Source of the DNA: Bacillus_BE sp042263505
GTDB lineage: Bacteria; Bacillota; Bacilli; Bacillales; Cytobacillaceae
Direction: 5' to 3'
Assembly: GCF_042263505.1 (NCBI RefSeq)
Contig: NZ_JBHKFI010000001.1
Span: 62,001 to 126,000 of the forward strand
Length of the DNA stretch: 64,000 nt
The notes beneath the pieces are model-generated. The model had not been told where the DNA came from, did no database searches, and worked only from the letters and a program-made list of their open reading frames with translations. This document shows, piece after piece, positions 1 through 8,067 of this stretch. The translations under genes and the position numbers were made by a program. Numbering within the stretch: the stretch's first letter is position 1; every line of letters starts with the position of its first letter.

Positions 1-63
1 TCGCTTTTTTATTTAAACCTTTTGGTTCAAAGCTATTTTTCAGTCTCTCTAATCTCCAGCTCT

Positions 64-300
64 CTATGTTCCAAATCGTTTAGTCAATTCCTTATATTCT
101 TTAGAGAGTTTAAGAAAGTCAATTTTGTTCTTTTCATCAAGCGCTTTGTCAATTTTTTTTAGAAGTTTTTCCTTTTCCGAATGAAGCCGAATTTCGAATA
201 ACAGCATTTCAATGTATAAATCCATCATATAGGATTCTTTATTTTTCTGTTTTTTCATCGTAGAAGATTTCATTAGTTCAGAATATGATTTCTCCTTCAT
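64..300 (-). CDS. yhzC: IDEAL-domain small protein (YhzC-like)
   Basis: A 78-residue charged helical protein. Residues about 30-75 match the IDEAL domain: a helix rich in Leu, Glu and Lys, then an I-D-x-A-L-D-like segment and a Phe-Leu-Leu-Ser helix. IDEAL domains occur in small Bacillus proteins and adaptor tails; the role of this one is unknown to me. The start is the ATG at 300, five bases after GAGGTGA; an upstream GTG lies inside that ribosome site. It sits divergent from comK, as yhzC does in B. subtilis, which supports the symbol. Confidence 0.75.
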   Translation of the reverse strand: MKEKSYSELMKSSTMKKQKNKESYMMDLYIEMLLFEIRLHSEKEKLLKKIDKALDEKNKIDFLKLSKEYKELTKRFGT

Positions 301-374
301 GAAATTCACCTCAGTGCTTTTTAATATTATATGGAGAAATTCTGAATTTTCAACTATTTTTTTAAAATTTTCTC

Positions 375-387
375 AAAAATGTTTTTT
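375..387. promoter_or_regulatory. ComK box (AT-box) upstream of comK
   Basis: AAAA-N5-TTTT, the ComK recognition half-unit, lies about 100 bases upstream of comK in a strongly A/T-tracted stretch (355-440). ComK activates its own gene in B. subtilis through two AT-boxes. I see one exact box; a second is only approximate in the A/T tracts around 410-425. Confidence 0.5.
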
Positions 388-425
388 AACAAAATTTGTG
401 AATTAAATTTGAAATTTTAAAATTT

Positions 426-456
426 TTGCTGTTTTATGGAAAATAAATGTTAAAAT
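426..456 (+). promoter_or_regulatory. Possible sigma-A promoter of comK
   Basis: TTGCTG at 426-431 and TAAAAT at 451-456 are separated by 19 bases, slightly long. The position downstream of the AT-box fits ComK acting as an activator with a weak core promoter. Confidence 0.4.
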
Positions 457-485
457 AAGGTAAAAACAAATTTGAGGTGAAGAAA

Positions 486-1019
486 ATGAATGATGAAAAG
501 AATCAAATATTGGGGGATTATGAAATTAATCCGTCCACTATGGCAATTTTTCCTTATAATTACGGCAGCAAGTTATATTCAAAGATTTATGAATTGGAAC
601 AGGAATTCCTATCTCCCTTTAAGCCTTTGGATAACGTTAAAAAAGGCTGCCGTTTCTTCGGCGTTAGTTATGAAGGCAGAAAAGAAGGAACTAAGGAGCT
701 TCTAGGCTTATCACATAAACTTCCCATTGCAGTTGAACCGACTAACTCGATTTACTTTTTCCCAACAAGTTCACCTAATAAACCCCACTGCATTTGGCTT
801 GCCCATGAACATATTATGAGTGTACAACGGGTGGACCGCAATCATTCCATGATTATCTTTCGAAATAAAAAAGCTTTAACAATTCCAGTTTCGGTTAGTT
901 CCTTAAACAATCAGCTTTATCGAACATCGATGCTAAGGACGAAATTGGCTCAAAGAATTGCAGAAACAGAAAGAAAAGCATTCTATATGCTGAATAAACC
1001 CACTTATATGAAAGAGTAG
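486..1019 (+). CDS. comK: Competence transcription factor ComK
   Basis: A 177-residue protein with ComK family features: an N-terminal 'YEINPSTMAI' segment, a central 'GRKEGTKELLG' stretch, 'KxPIAVEPTNSIYFFPT' and 'WLAHEHI'. ComK is the DNA-binding master activator of late competence genes and recognises AT-boxes in the minor groove. The ATG at 486 follows GAGGTGA by five bases; the in-frame GTG at 477 is part of that ribosome site and is rejected. It is divergent from the IDEAL gene. The length is close to the usual 190 residues, so the gene looks intact. Confidence 0.93.
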   Translation: MNDEKNQILGDYEINPSTMAIFPYNYGSKLYSKIYELEQEFLSPFKPLDNVKKGCRFFGVSYEGRKEGTKELLGLSHKLPIAVEPTNSIYFFPTSSPNKPHCIWLAHEHIMSVQRVDRNHSMIIFRNKKALTIPVSVSSLNNQLYRTSMLRTKLAQRIAETERKAFYMLNKPTYMKE

Positions 1020-1083
1020 TAGAAGAATAGCGGTAACTCTTATATTTTCGCTTTTGATCAATGATTGGAATAATGAAGCTTAG

Positions 1084-1434
1084 CTATTTAGAGAAGTATT
1101 GCTCCATTAATTCTTGAACCTTATTACGTATTCTTGGATTGAAATAATTATGATGCTCCTCATACCCTTTGTATAAAAACGAGAACATTGTAAAGGCTTC
1201 ATCGTGATTGATTTGATGGACTTCTAGTTTGTTTTTGTTCATATATTGTTTAACTTTTCTTAGTTCCGCTTGAATTTCCCTCATCTTTCGTTCAATTAAA
1301 TCAAGATAGGGCTGTTTTAATTTAAATGGACTATTGTTAATGATGTGAAGATCGCGAGTGAGGACCTTCAGCAGCATAGGTAAGTAAATCGCTTGCTCCA
1401 TCATATTTCTGTCATCATCAGGTATTCTCGTCAT
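1084..1434 (-). CDS. yhjD: YhjD-like protein, unknown function
   Basis: A 116-residue soluble, mostly helical protein beginning 'MTRIPDDDRNMMEQAIYLPM', which I recognise as the YhjD family of Bacillus. It has no catalytic motif or membrane segment. The ribosome site AAAGGAGC lies seven bases before the ATG. It converges with comK and has an SOS-type box in its promoter (1463-1476). From memory yhjD is among the DNA-damage-induced genes of B. subtilis; that is recalled, not shown here. Gene order towards yhjE and sipV agrees with the assignment. Confidence 0.7.
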   Translation of the reverse strand: MTRIPDDDRNMMEQAIYLPMLLKVLTRDLHIINNSPFKLKQPYLDLIERKMREIQAELRKVKQYMNKNKLEVHQINHDEAFTMFSFLYKGYEEHHNYFNPRIRNKVQELMEQYFSK

Positions 1435-1462
1435 TTTTATTGCTCCTTTAGTAAAAAAAATA

Positions 1463-1476
1463 GGAACATTTGTTCG
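1463..1476 (-). promoter_or_regulatory. LexA (SOS) box upstream of yhjD
   Basis: Read on the minus strand, the site is CGAAC-AAAT-GTTCC, one base from the Bacillus LexA/DinR consensus CGAAC-N4-GTTCG. It lies about 30 bases upstream of the yhjD start, where LexA could block transcription. Confidence 0.65.
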
Positions 1477-1596
1477 TATGTATCATACGAAAAATTCTCA
1501 ATGAATGCAATCCTTATGTACATATTTTTTCCCACTTCATCATTTTCATAGATAAAAAGGAACAAGCAAATAAAGAGAAGAATAAGTAGTTAATGT

Positions 1597-1626
1597 GAGG
1601 TTGGAATGAATTTCCGCCTCTTTTTT
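1597..1626 (+). terminator. Orphan terminator-like hairpin
   Basis: GAGG-TTGGAA-tgaa-TTTCCG-CCTC is followed by six T. No coding sequence ends before it: 1480-1597 holds only the back of the yhjD promoter. It may end a short non-coding transcript or block antisense reading. I see nothing else in the 1435-1795 gap besides the SOS box and an A/T-rich LCP-gene leader. Confidence 0.5.
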
Positions 1627-1795
1627 ATGAAAATAAAATCTCGTCCATCTTGATAATAGAAATGTCGATTCTTTTCTGATAATCTTAATTTGAATGTAAA
1701 ATATAATAAATAACGAAACTTTCTTGCTGAAAATAAAGTCATATCATGTAGAATTATGTTTATATTACTTTTTCAAGATGGAAGGAAAATGAAGT

Positions 1796-2734
1796 ATGGG
1801 ACGACAACAGTATCAAAAGCAAAAAAGGAAAAAGAAAAAAAAGAGATGGAAAACGGTCATTCTCGTTTTAATTCTCATTATTGCAGGCACGCTTGGTTAT
1901 GCGTTTTACCAATATAGACAAGGGGTATTGCAATCAGAGAAAAAGGCAAATGTTAATAAAGAGGAATATAGCTTTAACGAAGCAAAGGATCAATATGGCG
2001 GAACGAATATTCTCCTACTAGGAAGCGACGCAAGAGGAAAGGAAAATTCTCGTGCTGATACCATTATGATTATGCAGTATCATCCAAAAAATAAGACCTA
2101 TAAGCTCATCTCAATTATGAGAGATTCTTATGTTAGCATCCCTGGTCATGACAATAACCGAATTAATACGGCGTTTGCCTTTGGCGGACCAGAATTGCTT
2201 CGCCAAACGATTAAAGAAAATTTCGATATTGATTTGCAATATTATGCGATTGTTGATTTTGAAGGCTTCGTTCAATTAATTGATGAGGCATTCCCGGATG
2301 GAGTAGAGGTGAATGTCGAGAAAGAAATGTCAACTAATATCGGTGTTACATTAAAACCTGGTTTGCAGAGACTAGATGGGAAGCATCTTTTAGGCTATGT
2401 TCGCTTTAGACATGATGCCATTGGTGATTTTGGAAGGGTAGAGAGACAACAAAAGGTTGTGAAGGAAGTTGTAAATGAACTTACGAGTCTCCAAACCATT
2501 CCGAAGCTACCTAAATTAGTTGGGGTGGTCACTCCGTTTATTAATACAAATTTGAGCACAGGAAATATGCTTTATATAGGCAAGGATTTTCTTTCTCAGA
2601 AAAATCGCAATATCGAAACCTTGCGTGTTCCAGTTGATGGAAGCTATGCAAACGAAACAATTAATGGGGCAGCCGTACTATCAGTCGACTTAGAAAAGAA
2701 TAAGGAAGAGATTCGTAAATTCCTTTCCAAATAA
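1796..2734 (+). CDS. LytR-CpsA-Psr (LCP) family protein
   Basis: A 312-residue protein with a very basic cytoplasmic N-terminus (residues 1-18), one membrane helix (about 20-42) and an extracellular LCP domain. Family motifs are visible: 'NILLLGSDAR', 'RADTIMIM', 'ISIMRDSYV', 'NRINTAFAFGG' and 'YVRFRHDAIGDFGRVERQQ', which hold the Asp and Arg residues that bind the polyprenyl pyrophosphate. LCP enzymes such as TagT, TagU and TagV move wall teichoic acid or other glycopolymers from undecaprenyl carriers to peptidoglycan. Which polymer this one handles cannot be told. The ATG follows AGGA by about ten bases. It is transcribed alone and followed by a long stem-loop. Confidence 0.88.
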   Translation: MGRQQYQKQKRKKKKKRWKTVILVLILIIAGTLGYAFYQYRQGVLQSEKKANVNKEEYSFNEAKDQYGGTNILLLGSDARGKENSRADTIMIMQYHPKNKTYKLISIMRDSYVSIPGHDNNRINTAFAFGGPELLRQTIKENFDIDLQYYAIVDFEGFVQLIDEAFPDGVEVNVEKEMSTNIGVTLKPGLQRLDGKHLLGYVRFRHDAIGDFGRVERQQKVVKEVVNELTSLQTIPKLPKLVGVVTPFINTNLSTGNMLYIGKDFLSQKNRNIETLRVPVDGSYANETINGAAVLSVDLEKNKEEIRKFLSK

Positions 2735-2781
2735 GTTGGTTAAAAGTTCTCTTTTCTAATTTCAAGGTGTACAATAAAGTA

Positions 2782-2826
2782 AAGCTTTAAGAGCAATAGG
2801 TGAAGAAACCAATTGCTCTTAAAAGC
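2782..2826 (+). terminator. Long stem-loop after the LCP gene
   Basis: AGCTTTAAGAGCAAT pairs with ATTGCTCTTAAAAGC around a 13-base loop. It is a strong hairpin with only a weak T tract; likely a terminator or 3' stabiliser of the LCP transcript. Confidence 0.5.
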
Positions 2827-2877
2827 ATATTCTCAAATAATAAGGCAATCATTAGCTATTAAACGAGGAGATTTCCC

Positions 2878-3495
2878 ATGGATTTTGAAACAATCAAAGA
2901 ATGGTTCACAATGGAAAACGTCATGGATTTGATTGAGCGTTATCGATCATTTGGACCGATTCCGGGAATATTACTTCCAGTTCTTGAGGCCTTTCTTCCC
3001 TTTCTCCCGTTAGTTCTATTTGTAATGGCAAATGCCAATGCATTCGGACTATGGCTAGGTTTTGGCATTTCCTGGGTTGGAGCTTGTGGTGGAGCAATTC
3101 TTGTATTTTTAATCATCAGAAGGTTTGGACAAAAAAGGATTCTTCGTTTTTTTAAAAAACATCCGCAGGTTCAAAAATTTATGTCGTGGGTAGATCGTCA
3201 CGGATTTGGCCCACTCTTTATTTTATTATGTTTTCCTTTTACTCCGTCCGCCATTGTGAATATTGTTGCAGGTCTTTCTAAAATTAGTATCGCACAGTAT
3301 GTGCTGGCTGTATTAACGGGGAAAATGGTTATGATTTTCACCATTAGCTTCGTAGGCTATGATATTCAATCTTTAGTCACAAAGCCTGTGAGAACGGGGA
3401 TTGTAATAGCGGTTATTATTTTATTATGGTTTGTAGGGAAACAAATAGAAGGAAAAATGAATTCAATTATTGAAAAAGAGAAACAAAGAGGTTAA
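2878..3495 (+). CDS. yhjE: TVP38/TMEM64 (DedA-like) membrane protein YhjE
   Basis: A 205-residue integral membrane protein of the VTT/DedA superfamily. Hydrophobic segments lie at about 30-85, 135-155 and 175-195. The signature region 'FGPLFILLCFPFTPSAIVNIVAGLSKI' (Phe/Pro-rich re-entrant loop plus Gly) is present at about 110-140. Members are implicated in lipid transport across the membrane and in membrane homeostasis; the substrate of YhjE is not known to me. It precedes the signal peptidase gene with a 36-base gap, as yhjE and sipV are arranged in B. subtilis, so the two are probably cotranscribed. The start follows GAGGAG. Confidence 0.82.
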   Translation: MDFETIKEWFTMENVMDLIERYRSFGPIPGILLPVLEAFLPFLPLVLFVMANANAFGLWLGFGISWVGACGGAILVFLIIRRFGQKRILRFFKKHPQVQKFMSWVDRHGFGPLFILLCFPFTPSAIVNIVAGLSKISIAQYVLAVLTGKMVMIFTISFVGYDIQSLVTKPVRTGIVIAVIILLWFVGKQIEGKMNSIIEKEKQRG

Positions 3496-3531
3496 GGGAG
3501 TATCAAAAGGGGAACTCAGGGGGAAAAGGTA

Positions 3532-4083
3532 TTGGAAAATATGAAAAAAGAAGGAATTGAGTGGATTAAGGCATTTGGAATTGGGTTAATTATTTTTGTA
3601 TTTATCCGTGCTTTTTTCTTCTCCAATTATGTGGTGGATGGAGAGTCAATGAAGCCGACACTTGAGGATGGAAACAAGCTTGTCGTTAATAAAATCGGTT
3701 ATCATTTAGGTGAATTTCACCGTTTTGACGTTATTGTGTTTCATGCAAATAAGAAAGATGATTATGTAAAAAGAATTATTGGCTTACCTGGTGATAAAAT
3801 TGAATACCGTAAGGATCAGCTTTACATAAATGGAAAGGAATTTGCTGAGCCTTATTTAGAAAAATATCGCAAAGATCATAGAGGCGGTATCATAACTGGT
3901 GATTTTACTCTAAATGAGCTTACAGGAAGTACAGTTGTACCCCAAGGAAAGCTCTTTGTGCTTGGAGATAATCGGCTAGTTAGCTATGATAGTCGCCAAT
4001 TTGGATTTGTTAATGTCGATCAGATTGTAGGAAAAGTAAATTTAAGATATTGGCCATTAGATCATATGCAAACATCATTTTAA
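3532..4083 (+). CDS. sipV: Type I signal peptidase (SipV-like)
   Basis: A 183-residue membrane-anchored serine protease that removes signal peptides from exported proteins. It has one N-terminal membrane helix (about 14-31), the catalytic Ser in 'GESMKPTL' (Ser39), the Lys general base in 'YVKRIIGLPGD' (Lys80), and the C-terminal box 'VLGDNRLVSYDSRQFGFV'. It starts with TTG at 3532, eight bases after AGGGGG; the ATG at 3541 is a plausible alternative and would shorten the protein by three residues. It is probably cotranscribed with yhjE. The symbol rests on position after yhjE; several Sip paralogues are normal in Bacillus. Confidence 0.88.
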   Translation: MENMKKEGIEWIKAFGIGLIIFVFIRAFFFSNYVVDGESMKPTLEDGNKLVVNKIGYHLGEFHRFDVIVFHANKKDDYVKRIIGLPGDKIEYRKDQLYINGKEFAEPYLEKYRKDHRGGIITGDFTLNELTGSTVVPQGKLFVLGDNRLVSYDSRQFGFVNVDQIVGKVNLRYWPLDHMQTSF

Positions 4084-4085
4084 GA

Positions 4086-4127
4086 AAAAACATGGACTAA
4101 AGAAAAATTTTTGGTCCATGTTTTTTT
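4086..4127 (+). terminator. Rho-independent terminator of the signal peptidase gene
   Basis: AAACATGGAC pairs with GGTCCATGTTT, followed by a run of seven T. The last T residues form the left TTTAT boundary of repeat copy A, so that repeat inserted directly into this T tract. Confidence 0.85.
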
Positions 4128-4451
4128 ATCCCACTCTTAACGGACATTTTGACTCCTACTTCAAGATTCTGAGAATACGAAGAAGATAAGTGGGAGATCA
4201 ACTGTCCGTAAAGGTCCGACGAGGGATTAAGGTCCTAGTCAGGCGAAGCCACAGGATGTGGCGTTATGAGCGTGATAAGTGAAATAAGATTTTTCTTTGG
4301 GCTTCAGCCCTTAGAAAAATCAATCAGGCTTTGCGTGACTAATCATCAGTGGGGGATGAATGGGAGACTAAAAGCGCGACGTCAATCGCTACGTCTGCAC
4401 ACTTCACGTCCTGTGCGTCGAAAACCCCCACTGATGGAAGTTTCACTTTAT
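4125..4451 (+). mobile_element. bcr1-like hairpin repeat, copy A (327 bp)
   Basis: It is bounded by TTTAT at 4125-4129 and 4447-4451. Order of parts: outer stem ACGGACA/TGTCCGT with an inner stem (CTCCTACTT/AAGTGGGAG) and an ATTCTGAGAAT mini-hairpin; an extra module (about 4215-4285) shared with copy E; a stem GATTTTTCT/AGAAAAATC with GGGCTTCAGCCC inside, unique to this copy; and a stem CATCAGTGGGGG/CCCCCACTGATG with a 60-base GACGTC-rich loop. Short reading frames inside (4266-4466 and 4339-4542) are not genes. It lies between the signal peptidase terminator and the regulator gene. Confidence 0.85.
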
Positions 4452-4529
4452 CTGCACACCATTTAAAGCCATATTTCATGATTCTATGGTAAAATAATTG
4501 TAAAATTAAGAAAATTATAGGTGATGCGA

Positions 4530-7500
4530 TTGAATAAACCAATACCTGTGATTATGACAAAACTATTGGTGCCAAAGGTAAGAGAGGAAGCCATTAGAAG
4601 AAGCAAGCTTTCTCGAAAAATGAAAGCCTTTTCGGAATATCCGCTAACCCTTGTTCATTCAGGAGCGGGTTATGGAAAAAGCACAGCGTTAGCCCTTTAT
4701 GTGTCCGATGAAAACCAGAAATGCTGCTGGTATTCCATCTCGTCCTCAGATGATGACATTTTGCCATTTTTAACCTACCTAATCTTATCTATACAAACCA
4801 TTATTCCTTCATTTGGAACTGAACTAATTAGCCATGTAAACGGAATGGATCGCTATATTCGAGAAGAGGAATTAACGATTCTTTGTTCTTCCTTTATTAA
4901 TGAAATGTCCTTAATTAAGGAAGAATTAATCGTCATATTAGATGACTTTCATCAAATCGAACATTCGTATACGGTCAATAGTTGGATAGAGAAGCTTCTT
5001 GAATACATTCCAGCGAATCTTCATTTAATCGTTTCAAGCAGAAGTCGTCCAGTTTGGAAGCAATTGACGAAGATGAAAGTGCAAAATCAGCTACTTGAAA
5101 TAACAAAAGATGATCTCGTGCTTACAAAGGAAGAAGTAGAGCTCCTTTTAAATGATTATTATGATGTATCTGTGAATGATGAAGAGCTTCATCGCATTTT
5201 TGAAATATCGGAGGGTTGGATTATTGCCCTTGGGATGATTGCTCAGCAGATACGTTATCAGCAAAACTTTGATCATTGGTTAGATAAGTCGTCCAATACT
5301 CTCCAAGAACTATTTCAATATTTGGTTTTAGAAGTATTTACGAAACAGCCGCCATTAATTCAACAATTTTTAGAGCAGTCTAGCATCCTTGAGGTGATGA
5401 ATGAAAGGCTCTGTGATCTCGTCCTCGGAATTAAAGGATCCTCTGTGATGCTGGAACAATTAACAGAAAAAAATTTATTTATCCAAAAAATCGGGGATAA
5501 ACAGTATCGCTTTCATGCGTTGTTTAAGGAATTTTTAGAAAAACAATTGCAGGAGAATTATCCCCAAAGCTATTTACTTTTACACGAAAAGAGTGCCCGT
5601 TATTTTGAAGCAAACCACCAATGGGAAGAAGCATTAAGTCATTATGAAAAAATTGGTTATACAAAAGCGGTAGCTTCTCTTCTTAATGATATTGGGAAGA
5701 AGCTGCTGAAAAGCGGAAAGCTCGAGCATGTTTATGAGCGTTTAAAAAATATCCCAACGGAGGAGAAGGATCAGTATTATTCCTTATGGCTCTTAGAGGG
5801 AGATATTCTACGGTATCGTTCTCATTATAAAGAAGCGGAAGAATGCTACGACCTCTCAATAGCAGCTGCTGAAAAAAATGATGACTACCTTGAGATAAGC
5901 AAAGCATTAGAGAAAAAGGCAAGAATTTATTTGGATACAATTCAACCCTATCGCGCAGAAAGATTATTGTATAAGGCAATCGAAATTCGCGAATCTCATG
6001 AGCAAAAAGAAAAGGTTGAAATTTCGTCTTTATATCAGTTATTAGCGGAAAATCTGATTAATTCAGGGCAAGCCAAAAAAGCTGAAAAATGGATTCAACG
6101 AGCGAAGTTATTGAACGTATCTTTTTTAGACAGCAATTTAGAGGCGAGGCTTTATTTAAGGACGGGAAGATTAGAAGAAGCAAAAAATATTTTGCTAACA
6201 ACAAAGAAAAATCAGGAACATGAAAGTGCCCATCTCCCGCAATCTCATCGTGAAACAGAGTTGCTTTTATCGTTAATAGAAGCATTTATGGGAAATGGGG
6301 TTGAGGCAAAAGCGTTGGCTCAAGAAGGGATTCAGCTTGGGATTCGAACAGAATCTCCTTTTGTGGAGGCATGCGGATGGATTAGAATGGGGCATGCTGT
6401 TCAAATGTTAAAATATGAGTTGCCTTTAGCAATTGAATGCTATGAAACGGCTCTTGAAATGATGGAGCAAATTCATGTTGATCGAGGAAAAGCCGAGCCT
6501 TTGATGGGGCTTTGCATTCTCTACGGAAGTACAGGGGAATATGAAAAAGCAATTGAAGCTGGCCACAAGGCCTTGGAGGAAACCGAGAAGGTTAAGGATG
6601 ACTGGCTTGCAGCATTAATTATGCTCTGTTTAGGTATTACACATTTATACAATGGAAGCATGGAAAAGGCAAAGGACTTGCTTGTGAAAACAGAGGAAAT
6701 GTTCGGCCAATGCCAGGATGAATATGGCTTAACCTTGGTGTATTTTTGGCAATCCCACTTATACTATGAAATGAAAAAGATGGAACCGTATAAGGAAAGC
6801 ATGACTTTATTTTTAAAGCATGTCCAACTTGGAGAATATGATTATATTTTTTTTCAAAGAACTATTTTTGGCCCACGGGATTTACAAATGCTATCCCCGC
6901 TCCTGATTGAAGCATATAAACAAAATATATTTCCACACTATGTGTTTAAGCTACTGCAGCAGTTAAAGTTAGCAAAATTAGAATCTCATCCTGGATTTAC
7001 ATTAAAAATTCAAACATTGGGTGCCTTCCGAGTGTGGTTGGGAGATAAAGAGGTGGAGGAACGAGATTGGCAACGAGGGAAAGCCAAGGAATTACTCCAA
7101 TTATTTATCACAAAGCTTGGCCAATTCATAACAAAGGAAGATATCTTTGAAATTCTTTGGCCAGATCAGGAGGAAAAGAGTGCAGCAAGGGATTTAAAGG
7201 TAGCGTTAAATGCCTTAAATAATGCGTTAGAACCGGGAAGAAGAGCTAGGTCCGCCCCGTTTTTTATTATAAGAGAAGGAAGTTCATATGGGATAAACCA
7301 GCAGACAAGTATCGAGCTCGATACTATGATGTTTACCGAATGGATTCAAACAGGGCTTGAGGAAAGGAATCGAGAGAAATCCATTGTCTATTTAAAAAAA
7401 GGCTTGGAATTATATAAAGGTGATTACTTACCGGAGCGAAAATATGATGACTGGTGTTTAAGTGCGAGGGAGAAGTTTTTAGTCTTTTTTCTAAGAGGGG

Positions 7501-7757
7501 CAGAGAGATTAGCACAGTTAAGCGTAGGAGTAGAAGACTACAATCAAGCAATATATTGGTGTGAGCGAATTATTGAAAAGGATATAACCTGGGAGGAAGC
7601 ATACCGCTTAATGATGTATTGCTATTATCGAAAGAATAATAGACCATTTGCACTAAGATGGTATCAAAAGTGTTGCGAGGTTTTAGATGCCGAGTTAGGA
7701 GTTAAACCGCTGGAGCCTACAAGACATATGTATGAAATGATTTTTCATTCTGGTTAG
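4530..7757 (+). CDS. STAND ATPase with SARP-like (wHTH-BTAD) regulator module
   Basis: About 1075 residues. The N-terminal NTPase has Walker A 'GAGYGKST' (44-51) and Walker B 'IVILDDFH' near 140, as in MalT-type regulators. A long helical-repeat (TPR-like) middle runs from about 350 to 820. The C-terminus has an OmpR-type winged helix ('LKIQTLGAFRVWLGDKEV' to 'YGINQ', about 830-930) followed by a BTAD domain to the end, the arrangement of SARP activators. Such proteins are ATP-switched activators that sense a ligand through the repeats. It stands just upstream of the importer operon, where matching direct-repeat operators are found at 7988 and 16068. The likely start is the TTG at 4530, four bases after AGGTGAT; ATG 4524 and GTG 4521 lie within the ribosome site. 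The ligand is unknown. Confidence 0.85.
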   Translation: MNKPIPVIMTKLLVPKVREEAIRRSKLSRKMKAFSEYPLTLVHSGAGYGKSTALALYVSDENQKCCWYSISSSDDDILPFLTYLILSIQTIIPSFGTELISHVNGMDRYIREEELTILCSSFINEMSLIKEELIVILDDFHQIEHSYTVNSWIEKLLEYIPANLHLIVSSRSRPVWKQLTKMKVQNQLLEITKDDLVLTKEEVELLLNDYYDVSVNDEELHRIFEISEGWIIALGMIAQQIRYQQNFDHWLDKSSNTLQELFQYLVLEVFTKQPPLIQQFLEQSSILEVMNERLCDLVLGIKGSSVMLEQLTEKNLFIQKIGDKQYRFHALFKEFLEKQLQENYPQSYLLLHEKSARYFEANHQWEEALSHYEKIGYTKAVASLLNDIGKKLLKSGKLEHVYERLKNIPTEEKDQYYSLWLLEGDILRYRSHYKEAEECYDLSIAAAEKNDDYLEISKALEKKARIYLDTIQPYRAERLLYKAIEIRESHEQKEKVEISSLYQLLAENLINSGQAKKAEKWIQRAKLLNVSFLDSNLEARLYLRTGRLEEAKNILLTTKKNQEHESAHLPQSHRETELLLSLIEAFMGNGVEAKALAQEGIQLGIRTESPFVEACGWIRMGHAVQMLKYELPLAIECYETALEMMEQIHVDRGKAEPLMGLCILYGSTGEYEKAIEAGHKALEETEKVKDDWLAALIMLCLGITHLYNGSMEKAKDLLVKTEEMFGQCQDEYGLTLVYFWQSHLYYEMKKMEPYKESMTLFLKHVQLGEYDYIFFQRTIFGPRDLQMLSPLLIEAYKQNIFPHYVFKLLQQLKLAKLESHPGFTLKIQTLGAFRVWLGDKEVEERDWQRGKAKELLQLFITKLGQFITKEDIFEILWPDQEEKSAARDLKVALNALNNALEPGRRARSAPFFIIREGSSYGINQQTSIELDTMMFTEWIQTGLEERNREKSIVYLKKGLELYKGDYLPERKYDDWCLSAREKFLVFFLRGAERLAQLSVGVEDYNQAIYWCERIIEKDITWEEAYRLMMYCYYRKNNRPFALRWYQKCCEVLDAELGVKPLEPTRHMYEMIFHSG

Positions 7758-7987
7758 CTGTTTCTAAAGGTCACAATTAGACTTTTGGGGACGGCTTTTT
7801 TTGCTGCTTGTAATTAGTTGTGATATGGACTTTGTGGTTATTGGGTTATTTGGTTGAAGGAATTTTGTAGAGTTGAGAGTCCGAGAGACCGCTGAATTCG
7901 AATAATTTTTATTCATGAACAGAAATCAGTCTTAATGAAGAAGTCAATGAATGGACCGCTCATCGCGCCATCCCCCGGTTCTCTTGA
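7758..7987. other. Non-coding gap before the importer operon
   Basis: No coding sequence is seen. There is a loose inverted repeat TCACAA...TTGTGA at 7773-7813, with a T run inside, and an imperfect palindrome around 7898-7920 (TTCGAATAA...TTATTCATGAA) that could bind an unidentified regulator. The operator and promoter follow at 7988-8020. Confidence 0.4.
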
Positions 7988-8020
7988 TGTAACTGATTTG
8001 TAACTACCCCTATTTAAAAT
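7988..8020 (+). promoter_or_regulatory. SARP-type direct-repeat operator and -10 box of the importer operon
   Basis: TGTAACT (7988-7994), a 4-base spacer, TGTAACT (7999-8005), nine bases, then TAAAAT (8015-8020). Heptamers repeated with an 11-bp period just upstream of the -10 box, with no good -35, is the known layout of SARP-activated promoters. The same layout recurs at 16068-16100. Confidence 0.65.
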
Positions 8021-8067
8021 AAAAACTAGAAATATCTTCATTTAATTCAAAACAAGGGGGAAAATGG

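Noticed and set aside
4266..4542. Reading frames inside and across repeat copy A (plus 66 codons, minus 67 codons)
   Set aside because: They follow the inverted repeats of the element, lack ribosome sites and would not survive between copies.
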